This document shows positions 44,654-53,808 of a stretch of DNA of 64,000 nucleotides, piece after piece. The stretch is from Bifidobacterium pullorum subsp. gallinarum (GTDB lineage Bacteria; Actinomycetota; Actinomycetes; Actinomycetales; Bifidobacteriaceae). The position numbers were made by a program, and so were the translations under genes. The stretch's first letter is position 1, and each line of letters begins with the position of its first letter. Location of the stretch: NCBI RefSeq assembly GCF_000741215.1, contig NZ_JGYX01000007.1:166529-230528 (forward strand), written 5' to 3'. The notes beneath the pieces were generated by a model, which did no database searches, was not told where the DNA came from, and was given only the letters and a program-made list of their open reading frames with translations.

Positions 44654-46732
44654 ATGATGACAGGAAACAACAAGGTTTGGCGCGCGCCGGTCGCCGGCCT
44701 CGCCTCGGTCGCCATGCTCGCGACCATGGGTGTGAGCACCCTGACGGCCAACGCCGCCAACACGTACGACCTGACAAAGATGTATGCCGACGGCACCAGC
44801 GAGACCATTCATGGTGTCACCTCCATCGATGGTGCGCAGCTGGTTCCGGGTGCGGATCCCGCCGGTCAGACGGTTACCGGCTGGTACACCGAGGAAGGCA
44901 ACGGCAACGGCACGAAGGTTCAGCCGGGCACGAAGATTACGGCTGATACGACGATTTACGAGCATTCCAGCGCCGATGTCTACACCGTGAATTTTGCGAA
45001 TCCGGCTGGCAAGGACGTCATCGATGGCGTTGCCGAGTATGACGGCGATACCGACACCGATACGACGTATGTCGCCGAGGGTGATTCCCTTGCCGCTTGG
45101 CAGATTCCGGGCGATGACGGCGTTGCGAACCATCAGGTGCTCGCAGGCTGGACCGCCAACGGTGGCGCGGTCGATTTCAACGCTTCCATGAACCCCGCCG
45201 ATTACGTGAGCATCTATAACGGTGAAGCCAGCGATTATGTGACGTTCACCGCCGTTGCGGCCGACGCTTGGACGGTCTCCTTCTACGGCGATAACGCGAT
45301 TACGGGTTATGCCAACTACGATCTGTATGTCGGCGATAACGCTGTCGCTTCGCCTTATCAGGTGGATGTGAACAAGGATAACAGCAGCTACACCGGCACC
45401 ATGCCGACCGCCAAGCTGCAGGGCCAGCCGGACAAGATTGCTGCCGTCTGGAAGACCAGCCGTGGTACGGACGACAAGAAGCTGACCGACTTCGACCCGT
45501 CCGCGAAGGTCACTTCGGATATGAATCTGTATCCGTTCAACGCCGTGGAGCACTTCACCGTGACGTTCGACGACCAGGTCGCCGGCACCGAGAACGCGAC
45601 CGCCGACGTCGCCAAGGACGCCACCGTGTCCGCCCCGGCCGATCCGACCCGTGCCGATGGCAAGTACAAGTATGCCTTCGCCGGCTGGTACACGACCTCT
45701 GCTTGCGCTGACGCGGATGCCTACGATTTCAACACCAAGGTTACCAAGGACATCACTCTGTACGCGAAGTGGATCGTTTCCGCTGTGAAGGTCTCCTTCC
45801 AGCCGGGCTACGGTTCCGCCAAGCCGACCGAGATGTGGTTCGAGGACGGTGATGTGTTCGAGACCCCGGAGATGACGCGTGACGATTACGTGTTCGAGGG
45901 CTGGGGCACCATCACCAGCGTCGAAGGCAATGAAGTCGATGTCGAGGATCTCGCCGGCTATCAGGTCACCTTCGTCAATGGTGGCACCGCGGCCGATCCG
46001 ACCGCCAAGCTGCAGGTCGTGACTCCGAACGGCGCTGATGGCTTCTATCACTACACGCTGGCGGCGTCCTACAAGGCTGAGTGGTATTCGTATGAGGAAG
46101 CCCTCTACGAGTTCGAGAGCCTCGTGAACGTCAATATGGATGCCGACAAGCAGAAGCTCTATACGGACTCCTATAAGGCCTATGTCGAGTCCTTCAAGAA
46201 GGACTACACGGAGGCCAAGAAGGCTGCCGCGAAGGGTGGCTACAGCCGTTCCGAGTATGATGCTCTGCTGGCTCAGCTGAAGGACATGCAGGCGAAGCTG
46301 GTCGAGGTTGGCGACACGAACCTCTATCGTGTCTACAACCCGAACAACGGCGACCACTACTTCACCACTTCGCAGGCTGAGGCTTCCGCTCTGGTCAAGC
46401 TCGGCTGGAACGCTGAAGGCGCGCCGTACAAGGTGGTGCTCAACCGTGTCACCAAGTTCGGCACTCCGATTTACAGCGCCTACAACCCGAACACCGGTGA
46501 GCATCTGCTGACCGAGAAGGGCGAGGCCGAGGCTCTGGCTCAGGTCGGCTGGGTGAACGAGGGCATCAAGTTCTACACGGTCCAGAATGGTTCCGAGTCC
46601 GTGGTTCGTGTGTACAACCCGAACACGAACGGCCCGGCCCACCTGTACACCGATGCGTCCGAGGCCAACGGCCTGGCCAAGATCGGCTGGAGCATCGACA
46701 ACAACGGCGCCCCGGTCTTCACGCTCGACTGA
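44654..46732 (+). CDS. Large secreted InlB-repeat protein with DUF5648 C-terminus, copy A
   Basis: A 692-residue exported protein. The signal peptide (about residues 1-33, ANA cleavage site) is followed by several InlB/Flg_new-type B repeats, for example VTFDDQVAGTE to LYAKW (about 300-373) and earlier blocks with AGWT or TGWYT. A charged helical part (about 480-545) leads to three DUF5648-type repeats (549-692). No LPXTG anchor is present. The ATG at 44654 follows AGAAAGG; an in-frame ATG at 44630 (MSLEERF) is a second possible start and is conserved in copy B. Confidence 0.85.
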   Translation: MMTGNNKVWRAPVAGLASVAMLATMGVSTLTANAANTYDLTKMYADGTSETIHGVTSIDGAQLVPGADPAGQTVTGWYTEEGNGNGTKVQPGTKITADTTIYEHSSADVYTVNFANPAGKDVIDGVAEYDGDTDTDTTYVAEGDSLAAWQIPGDDGVANHQVLAGWTANGGAVDFNASMNPADYVSIYNGEASDYVTFTAVAADAWTVSFYGDNAITGYANYDLYVGDNAVASPYQVDVNKDNSSYTGTMPTAKLQGQPDKIAAVWKTSRGTDDKKLTDFDPSAKVTSDMNLYPFNAVEHFTVTFDDQVAGTENATADVAKDATVSAPADPTRADGKYKYAFAGWYTTSACADADAYDFNTKVTKDITLYAKWIVSAVKVSFQPGYGSAKPTEMWFEDGDVFETPEMTRDDYVFEGWGTITSVEGNEVDVEDLAGYQVTFVNGGTAADPTAKLQVVTPNGADGFYHYTLAASYKAEWYSYEEALYEFESLVNVNMDADKQKLYTDSYKAYVESFKKDYTEAKKAAAKGGYSRSEYDALLAQLKDMQAKLVEVGDTNLYRVYNPNNGDHYFTTSQAEASALVKLGWNAEGAPYKVVLNRVTKFGTPIYSAYNPNTGEHLLTEKGEAEALAQVGWVNEGIKFYTVQNGSESVVRVYNPNTNGPAHLYTDASEANGLAKIGWSIDNNGAPVFTLD

Positions 46733-46773
46733 GCATGAACTGAACCGAGTACCGGTTACACAACAATAGTCAG

Positions 46774-46813
46774 AGGAGTCCCTCCGGTTATCCGAGAGGG
46801 GCTCCTTCTTTTT
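46774..46813 (+). terminator. Terminator of surface protein copy A
   Basis: An 11-bp stem with one mismatch (46774-46784 with 46796-46806), followed by TTCTTTTT. It lies 41 bp after the stop codon. Confidence 0.8.
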
Positions 46814-47223
46814 GTGGTTCTGAAAACGAACACGACACGGACAAAGATACGACTTTCAAACCAGAACCGTTATTCGTGTCCGCATCTCACATTTCCTTGA
46901 CTGTCGACGACCGTGGGAAAACCATCTGGATTTCGCCAACAATCTGTATCGTGCTCCTGTCGGAAAGTTCGGCAAATAACTAGGCTTCCTTTCATTCTAG
47001 GCGCAGCCATGCACACGGCAGTGCCATATTCTGTGAGGCCTGTGCGAACCTTTACAGCAGCAAGATGCTCTGCAGTGACTATCTGACGACTGTGGCTTTA
47101 TCTGTTTATCGAGGCCGATCACGAAATAGATGAAACGTCGAGGCACTGTAATACGAAAAACCGGGATACCAAAGAACGTTCATATGGCTGTATGTTGCTA
47201 TTGCAGTCGTCGTATCAATATCA
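46814..47223. other. AT-rich intergenic region with no supported gene
   Basis: About 410 bp of AT-richer sequence between the terminator of copy A and the ISL3 target hairpin. I see no gene with a start, ribosome site and sensible product, and no strong repeat. Confidence 0.5.
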
Positions 47224-47249
47224 TTGAGTATTTTTGCTCAATCACTGAG

Positions 47250-48597
47250 CAAAAATAGGCCTTTCGCTGTTTGGTGTGGGTGGGTCTGTCAGGTGGTGAC
47301 GGTGCTGAGGTCGAGTTTGCCGCAGGTCAGGTAGATCATGGTGCTGAAGTAGTCCATGTTCTTGAATCCGCGGGCTCGGGTCTTGACGTTCTGGATGACG
47401 CTGTTGAGTCCTTCGAGGATCGCGTTGGTGTAGGGGTGGTCGAAGTAGGCGAGGATGTCCCGCCAGTGGCGGCGTATCTGGCGGGCGAACTCTTTCATGG
47501 GTTCGAGTCGGGAGCGCGTCATCCACGAGCACAGACGCTTGAGGGCCGTCTCGGCCTCGGCTCGATCGGCGCTGGTGTCGTAGATGTCCCGGAGGGTCTC
47601 GCGCATCTGACAGGCGCGTCCGGTTTTCAATCGTTGCCGTTGCAGGCTGCGCTTGGTTTCCAATTGCAGGCCGGTCAGGTTCGATTCGTTCCTCAACCAC
47701 AGGTACTTGGTCCGCCTGAGCAGCGCGTTGCCGCGGGCCTCCTGTTTGCGGACCTTGTCGACGGCCTCGTTGGCGTGTTTGATCACGTGGAACTTGTCGA
47801 TGATTCTCGCCGCGTTGGGCAGCCGCTCGCGGATGCCCTTGGCGAACCCCAGGCTCATGTCGCAGGTAACCAGACGCACCCGGTCGGGATCGCCGTTGTG
47901 GTCCATGAAATCCCGCGCGAACCGTTTGATCGTGGTCGAGTCCTTGCCCGGGACCACGCAGATTACGTTGCGCTCCACCAGGTCGGCGACCACGGTGATG
48001 CACCGGTGGCCCTTCCGGCTGGTCTCGTCGATGCCTATGGCCTCCACGCCCGTGTAGTCCTCGTAAAGCCTCGCCTCGTCCACGTAATGGCGGATGAACC
48101 GCCACAGGCGGGTGTCATGTTCGCCGACCTGCTCGGCGATGTCCGCGACCGGCTGGCTTTTGGCCAGCTCCACGACCATCGCCTCGAACAGGAGCGTGAA
48201 CCCGCTTCCCGTCCTCGCCCACGGCACCGGGACCGCGTGCACGCCGTGGGCGGGGCACGTCACGCGCGGCACGCCCGCGTGAATGAACGCCTTGTACTGG
48301 AAGAAGTTCAGATGCCGCCACACGCGCTCCCTCGCGTCATGCACCGGACACGCGGCCTCGCCGCACCCCGGTTCCGGGCAGGGGAACCGCGAACCCGCCG
48401 CGAACCCGATCGCGATATGCAGTTCCCGTCTGCCGTCCTCCTCGTCACGGAACTCCACGCCCGACACCCTCCACGGGTCAGGCAGTTGCAGGGCGGCGGT
48501 GAACAACGACGTGGTATCCATACCCCCAAACTACCCGACCAGCACCACCACCCCCCGACCCACTCACCCACACCAAACAGCGAAAGGCCCAAAAATA
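47250..48597 (-). mobile_element. ISL3-family insertion sequence with 8-bp target duplication
   Basis: A complete element of 1,332 bp (47258-48589). The tips are perfect 25-bp inverted repeats starting GGCCTTTCGCTGTTTGG. The 8-bp CAAAAATA at 47250-47257 is repeated at 48590-48597, the size expected for ISL3. Joining the flanks restores a 17-bp perfect stem (TTGAGTATTTTTGCTCA with its inverse, loop ATCAC), so the element sits in the 3' arm of a hairpin. The insertion looks recent because the repeats are undamaged. Confidence 0.92.
47289..48521 (-). CDS. ISL3-family transposase
   Basis: A 410-residue DDE transposase. An N-terminal zinc-finger-like region has Cys/His pairs (CPEPGCGEAACPVH near residue 48, and TCPAHG). 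The catalytic domain contains AIGIDETSRKG, DMSLGFAKGI and the later acidic region in AILEGLNSVIQ, as in other ISL3 proteins. The reading frame is unbroken and fills the element between its inverted repeats. The start at 48521 is 68 bp from the right tip. Confidence 0.95.
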   Translation of the reverse strand: MDTTSLFTAALQLPDPWRVSGVEFRDEEDGRRELHIAIGFAAGSRFPCPEPGCGEAACPVHDARERVWRHLNFFQYKAFIHAGVPRVTCPAHGVHAVPVPWARTGSGFTLLFEAMVVELAKSQPVADIAEQVGEHDTRLWRFIRHYVDEARLYEDYTGVEAIGIDETSRKGHRCITVVADLVERNVICVVPGKDSTTIKRFARDFMDHNGDPDRVRLVTCDMSLGFAKGIRERLPNAARIIDKFHVIKHANEAVDKVRKQEARGNALLRRTKYLWLRNESNLTGLQLETKRSLQRQRLKTGRACQMRETLRDIYDTSADRAEAETALKRLCSWMTRSRLEPMKEFARQIRRHWRDILAYFDHPYTNAILEGLNSVIQNVKTRARGFKNMDYFSTMIYLTCGKLDLSTVTT

Positions 48598-48773
48598 CTC
48601 AAAGTATATGGTTTTGCATAGTCATCTGCAATTACGATGTTCCAAGAGAGAAAGGTTTCCGATCAACCTGCTTTCAGGCCCGCGTTTCCGTCGATAACAC
48701 TTGCAGAAAAGCTGTGAACACACAGCGAATTACAACATATCGGCCGAAATTGCATGAAATGTAGACAGCAAAA

Positions 48774-48799
48774 AGGACTCCCCCACAAGGGGGAGTCCT
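48774..48799 (-). terminator. Terminator of surface protein copy B
   Basis: A perfect 11-bp stem (48774-48784 with 48789-48799) and a 4-nt loop. On the minus strand a T run follows. It lies 40 bp after the stop of copy B. The stretch from 48598 to 48773 has no supported gene. Confidence 0.85.
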
Positions 48800-48838
48800 C
48801 GATTTATTCAACCGTTAACGTCGCATCGGTATCAGGGT

Positions 48839-50878
48839 TCAGTCGAGCGTGAAGACCGGGGCGCCGTTGTTGTCGATGCTCCAGCCGATCTTGGCCAGGC
48901 CGTTGGCCTCGGACGCATCGGTGTACAGGTGGGCCGGGCCGTTCGTGTTCGGGTTGTACACACGAACCACGGACTCGGAACCATTCTGGACCGTGTAGAA
49001 CTTGATGCCCTCTTTCACCCAGCCGACCTGAGCCAGAGCCTCGGCCTCGCCCTTCTCGGTCAGCAGATGCTCACCGGTGTTCGGGTTGTAGGCGCTGTAA
49101 ATCGGAGTGCCGAACTTGGTGACACGGTTGAGCACCACCTTGTACGGCGCGCCTTCAGCCTGCCATCCCATGGCGACCAGAGCCTTATACTCACCCGTGT
49201 CAGTGGTGAAGTAGTGATCACCGTTGTTCGGGTTGTACACACGGTAGAGGTCGGTGTCGCCGACCTCAACCAGCTTGGACTGGATGCCATTCAGCATCTG
49301 CAGCATTTCGGAATACTCAGCCTTGGTGTAACCACCCTTAGCGAGCTCAGCCTTCTTAGCCAGATAATCCTGGAAGTCCGCCACATACTGCTCATAGGAA
49401 GCAGCGGTGTAGAGGTCCTGCGTCTCCGGGTCCAAGTTCACATCGACATAACCCTCGAGGGTACCCAGCTTCTCCCCGGCTTCGGGCTCCGGGGTCCACA
49501 GCGCCTCGTAGAGCGGGCCCAGAGTAGCAGACAATACCCCATCCTCACCATCAGACACAATATAGGTCAGCTGACCTTGCGGAGCATTTTCAGGCTCGGA
49601 CTCGAGCGTGAGCTTGGTGCCATCAGTGGGGGCCATCCAACCAGCGAAGACATACCCATCACGCTCCGGAGCGGCAGGAGCCTTAAACGCGTCGCCGTCG
49701 CCATACCACTGCTCGATGACCTTGGAACCGGCGGAAACGGGATCGAAGGTGACCTTCATCTCGGACACCTTGAAGTAGGCCTGCAGATTCAGGTTGCCGG
49801 AAACCGGAGTGTTGAAATCATACTCTTTGCCACTGGTGGTGTCATACCAACCCGCGAACTCATACTTGTAGCTGTCGCTATCCTTCAGAGTCGGATCGGC
49901 GGGCTTCGAAACCTTGTTGCCCTTCTCGACCATCTGAGTCTCAGGAGCGTCGGAATAACCAGCCTCAGCGTTACCAGTGGTGAACGTCACGGTATAGGAC
50001 TCGGCACCCGGCGTCGCAGGACACCACACCGTATTCGAATTCTCGGTCACAACGTCAGAAGCGTTGAACACGACCTTCTTGTCCTTATCCTTCACGAACT
50101 GCGTGGCGGCAACGGTCTTGTCGGCGTACACAAACGCGGCCGTCGGGACGGTGCCCTGGAACGGTTCGTTCAGCGGGGTCTCGATATTGACATCGTCGGT
50201 CTTGCCGTTCAGCTCAACGTGACGTTCAGTCTCACCCCACAGGTCATGAGCCCTGAACGTAACATACGTCGACTCCTTCCAAGCGGCCTTCAGCGCAATC
50301 GTAGTGCCCGTCTTGGGGAGAATGCCCGACAGATCATCGTCCGGCTTCACGGCAGCACCGGTCTGGACCGAGGTCCAGCCAGTCAGCATGTGGTCATCAT
50401 CATAGGCATAGTCAGTCGGAACCTGCCAAGAAGCGACCTGATCCAGGACATCATCCCTGTAAGCCAGCGTCACGGGGTCATTGTCGGACAGCGTGACACC
50501 ATCACCATCAAACGTCACCTGATACCGGGTCTCGGACCAATGCGCGTAAACGGTGGTGTTCGTCGTCACGCCCGGCTGAACGGCCGTATCGGGGGCACCA
50601 TACTGATCAGTCGTGTACCAACCGGTGAACGCGGCGTGAGAACCTTCCAGAGCACTAGTAGCCAGCTGAATCTCGCTCGAATCGAGCTTACCGTTATCGT
50701 TGCTGTCTTCTACCGTGAACTCGCTCTTGCCGTTATTGAAGGTCAAACCGTTACCTTCAAAGGTGAACTCCACATCAGCGGCGTTGGCCGTCAGGGCGCT
50801 CACACCCACGGTCGCGAGCATGGCGACCGAGGCGAGACCGGCGATCGGCGCACGCCAAATCTTGTTGTTTCCTGTCAT
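48839..50878 (-). CDS. Large secreted InlB-repeat protein with DUF5648 C-terminus, copy B
   Basis: A 679-residue paralogue of the protein at 44654-46732 on the opposite strand. The signal peptide differs in only a few positions (MTGNNKIWRAPIAGLASVAM). The middle has diverged strongly but keeps InlB-type B repeats (VTFTTGNAEAGYSD to LNLQAYF) and the same layout. The last 140 residues, which hold three DUF5648 repeats, are nearly identical to copy A. The start at 50878 follows AGAAAGG; the frame continues upstream through MSLEERF. No LPXTG is present. An integrase gene lies 85 bp upstream on the same strand. Confidence 0.85.
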   Translation of the reverse strand: MTGNNKIWRAPIAGLASVAMLATVGVSALTANAADVEFTFEGNGLTFNNGKSEFTVEDSNDNGKLDSSEIQLATSALEGSHAAFTGWYTTDQYGAPDTAVQPGVTTNTTVYAHWSETRYQVTFDGDGVTLSDNDPVTLAYRDDVLDQVASWQVPTDYAYDDDHMLTGWTSVQTGAAVKPDDDLSGILPKTGTTIALKAAWKESTYVTFRAHDLWGETERHVELNGKTDDVNIETPLNEPFQGTVPTAAFVYADKTVAATQFVKDKDKKVVFNASDVVTENSNTVWCPATPGAESYTVTFTTGNAEAGYSDAPETQMVEKGNKVSKPADPTLKDSDSYKYEFAGWYDTTSGKEYDFNTPVSGNLNLQAYFKVSEMKVTFDPVSAGSKVIEQWYGDGDAFKAPAAPERDGYVFAGWMAPTDGTKLTLESEPENAPQGQLTYIVSDGEDGVLSATLGPLYEALWTPEPEAGEKLGTLEGYVDVNLDPETQDLYTAASYEQYVADFQDYLAKKAELAKGGYTKAEYSEMLQMLNGIQSKLVEVGDTDLYRVYNPNNGDHYFTTDTGEYKALVAMGWQAEGAPYKVVLNRVTKFGTPIYSAYNPNTGEHLLTEKGEAEALAQVGWVKEGIKFYTVQNGSESVVRVYNPNTNGPAHLYTDASEANGLAKIGWSIDNNGAPVFTLD

Positions 50879-50963
50879 TGTCAGGAACCTTTCTTCTAGG
50901 GACATAGGTTCTGCGGGAAAAACACTTTGGAAATAACCAGATTGCATGGTACTGATCAATTGA

Positions 50964-52241
50964 TCAGTCACGCTTGGACACGATGGCTGTGGTTCGTTCG
51001 GCATCGATGACGTCCGCCACTTGCCCGAGACGTTCCGGGAACAAGAATCCGTAGATGTCCAGCGTGAGACTGGCCGATGTGTGACCCATTTGACGCTGAA
51101 GGATTTTTACATCGGCTCCTGCTGTTATCGCGATGGCGGCATAAGAATGCCGCAGGCTGTGCGGTGTCAGCCCCTCGATATCTTCGAGTCCGGCGAGTTG
51201 CACGGCTTTCCGCCAAATTCGTCGACGCCAGTTGTGATCGTTGATATGTCCTCCTTTGACGGCTCGGAACACGTAAGCTGTCTCAGGCTGTTCTTTGACG
51301 AGCTCGCGTAGCGGCTGGGCCAGGAATTTCGGGAATGCCACCGTCCTTGGTCTGCCGGATTTGGGTGGGCCCAGTCGCTGCGCCTTGGCACTGTTCTTCC
51401 ATGTGCGCCGTACGCGTATCTGTCTTTTCTCGAAGTCAATATCACCTACCTGTAAGGCGAACGTTTCATTGATTCTGGTACCTACATAGCTCTGAAATCT
51501 TATGATGGTGCCGTCTACGGGTCTCCCGACCCGTTCTGCCGCGTCCGCCAGAGCTTCGATTTCACGGATGTCAAGGAAAACGAGGTCTTTGTATTCCGGT
51601 TTGGGGATTTCTACGTCGCGCGCTGGATTTTCCATGAGGTATCTCACTTTGACTGCGTAATCAAGCACCCCTGCGAATACCACCTTGACTATGCTTTTGA
51701 TACTGCGCGGCGAAAGCGGCTTGGGATTGTGTTTCCAGTGCAGCTTCGCGGGATAGTTTCCGGTCGAGAGCTCAGTGACCCAACGCGCGATATCGTCATG
51801 ACGGATGGCTCCGATGGGTACATTCGACCATTTCGGGTTTATATACGTGCGAAGCTCGCATTCGTATCGGGCTCGAACGCCCTCGCTGACATTGTTTTTG
51901 GATCTGAGCCACATGTCAGCGACGTCTTTGAACTTACGTTTGGCGTCGCTCGGATTGACGTAACGCCCGCAACGCACTTCGTCCTCCATCGAAGCTCGGA
52001 AGGCTTCGGCATCGGTCAGTTTGGCGAATGATTTTGAATGTTGCTTGCGTGTCGTGCCTTTCACGCTGTACCAGCGGCAGCGCCAGCGCATGCCGTGCCC
52101 ATAACGGGAAGTGCGCCATCGTTGTGGGACTTTGGCGCGTAAGGGGTCGCTCGACGCGGCGAGCGAACGTTTCGCCAACGATGACGGGGGTATTCCATTG
52201 TCGTCTTTCAACCAGAGATCATCAATCCAGACTTTTGCCAT
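50964..52241 (-). CDS. Tyrosine recombinase (phage-type integrase)
   Basis: A 425-residue site-specific recombinase. An arm-type DNA-binding segment (AKRKFKDVADMW) is followed by a SAM-like core-binding region and the catalytic domain. The catalytic set is Arg in YVGTRINE, the HSLRHS box with His and Arg, His in GHTSASL, and Tyr in LDIYGFLFPE near the C-terminus. It resembles integrases of actinobacterial prophages and integrative elements. No att site or other phage genes were found nearby, so it is probably the remnant of an element or a resident of the island. Confidence 0.93.
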   Translation of the reverse strand: MAKVWIDDLWLKDDNGIPPSSLAKRSLAASSDPLRAKVPQRWRTSRYGHGMRWRCRWYSVKGTTRKQHSKSFAKLTDAEAFRASMEDEVRCGRYVNPSDAKRKFKDVADMWLRSKNNVSEGVRARYECELRTYINPKWSNVPIGAIRHDDIARWVTELSTGNYPAKLHWKHNPKPLSPRSIKSIVKVVFAGVLDYAVKVRYLMENPARDVEIPKPEYKDLVFLDIREIEALADAAERVGRPVDGTIIRFQSYVGTRINETFALQVGDIDFEKRQIRVRRTWKNSAKAQRLGPPKSGRPRTVAFPKFLAQPLRELVKEQPETAYVFRAVKGGHINDHNWRRRIWRKAVQLAGLEDIEGLTPHSLRHSYAAIAITAGADVKILQRQMGHTSASLTLDIYGFLFPERLGQVADVIDAERTTAIVSKRD

Positions 52242-52324
52242 GAGCCTACGTTAGATGCGTAAACGCCACTGAATATGGTCTTCATTGGACACGATGGGAA
52301 CACGATGCGTCGAATGTCTTGGAG

Positions 52325-53804
52325 CGAGGTGCCTCGTTTGAAAGTGAGCGCGAAACTGTGGCTGGTGCCTCACCAAAAGTGGGCGCGAGATCCTAGTCGG
52401 TGTCGGCTGGTGTGTCGTTGTTGTGGTCTTCCGGTTGGACGCCCGTGATGCGTGCGAGTGTCCTGTCCAAGTATGCCATGTCGGGGCCGAGTCTTTTCTC
52501 GAGCCGGCGTGTGCGGGGCAGTGCCATGTCCTCGAGTTGGTCCTGGATGGCGTGGACTCGTCGGACGAGCTCGGCCGGGTTGGTCCCGGAGAGGATCGTC
52601 TCAATCCGTTCGCGCCGGCCGGGCAGGATGAACCCGGCACCGCCGTCGGCGCGGTCCCGTTCGTCGAGCCGTTTGAGCCTCTCCCACGGGGTCGCGGGCC
52701 GGTCGTAGACGCGCCGCGGCCTGCCGTCGCGCGTGCAGGATCTGCCGATGGGCTTCTTGGATGGGGTGAACAGGTTCATCTTGATCGAGACGAGCTCCCA
52801 CAGCTCGTTCAGCAGGTCGAGCTCGGGCGGCTCGTACCGGTAATAGAACGCGTGGCGTCTGACGACGTGGTTGTTCCTGGATTCGGCGGTGGCCTGGTCG
52901 TTCTTCCGGTACGGCCGGCTCCTGGTCTGTTCCACGTCGATGGCCTGGAGGTGGGCGATGAAGTCCGCGTTGATGAACTCGCTGCCGTTGTCGCCGTCCG
53001 TGGGAGCGGATACGGAACGGGAGACGCTCCTCGATCACGGCCTCGGCCAGGGAGAGGTTGCGGTACGCGTTGTTGCGGGCGGACGCGTTCTCGGTCCACC
53101 CGGTCGCGAAGTCGACCACGGTCAAAGTGCGGCAGAACTCGCCCCTGAGGCTGGGACCACAGTGGGCGACGGTGTCGGCCTCCACGTCGCCGGGAAGCCC
53201 GTCCAGCTCGTCGGACGCCTTCCTGATCGTGATCGAGTTGCGCAGCAGTTCGCCCGCCGGCCGCGTGGACGCCAATCCCCTGGGCCGGGCCGCGTCGCGC
53301 ACCGGTCTGAGGTACCGGTCGACCGTGGCCGCGCTCATCGCCATGAGCTCGTCGAACACGTCCCCCGCCATAGTCGTCGAGCTCCCCGCACGCGCGCAGC
53401 ACGGGCAGCCACTGCGGCAGCATCGCCTTCAGATACTTGCCGCACGGCATGTCCATCAACATCCACACCTCCCGCAGCAGCTGCCTCGACCGGTCCGAAT
53501 ACCGGCATGGCCGCTCGGCCCGCCGCCGCTCGGCGGATCCCTCGCGCGAGGCCGCGGCGAGCCTGCGTCTGGCGGTGCTCCTGCCTATCCCCAGCGTCTC
53601 GCACATGCGGTCGAGGATGACGCCCTTGTCCTTCTTCGATGCCTTCGCGTACTCGTCCCTGAACCGCAGGGTGATCTGATGCTTCGTCGCCATGCCGATC
53701 CTGTCTTCCATGAGACCAGCCAAACAGACCGACCCGGTTTCGCGCTCATTCCCGATGAGGCACCACTACACATTTCGCGCTCAAAAAACGTGAGGCACGT
53801 CGGG
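52325..53804 (-). mobile_element. Insertion sequence with tandem terminal repeats, defective copy
   Basis: A second copy of the element at 41015-42489, in opposite orientation. Both ends show the paired GTGCCTC-TGAGCGCGAA pattern. The tip CCCGACGTGCCTCACG (reversed at 53789-53804) is shared exactly with the left tip of the first copy. Flanks show no obvious target duplication. Its right end lies 5 bp before the ATG of the polysaccharide cluster's first gene. Confidence 0.75.
52393..53723 (-). pseudogene. Frameshifted DDE transposase of the defective IS copy
   Basis: A homologue of the transposase at 41087-42421, broken into three frames. The first (from 53723) covers the HTH region, the second (53371 to about 53000) the first catalytic part with EADTVAHCG, and the third (52935-52393) the end with ATAESRNN. 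The second break falls at the DNGSEF motif (near 52995), so no single frame carries the full catalytic triad. It should not be active. Confidence 0.85.
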
Positions 53805-53808
53805 AGCT

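Noticed and set aside
44636..46642. A 668-codon open frame antisense to surface protein copy A
   Set aside because: It mirrors the codon pattern of the real gene, lacks a ribosome site and a sensible product. The same shadow appears opposite copy B.
48929..50899. A 656-codon open frame antisense to surface protein copy B
   Set aside because: Same reason as for copy A. Its apparent conservation comes from the conserved sense strand.
50964..52241. Integrase as part of a complete prophage
   Set aside because: No structural, lysis or replication phage genes lie nearby, and no matching att repeats were found. The GH25 muramidase has a signal peptide and wall repeats, so it reads as a surface enzyme and not a phage endolysin.
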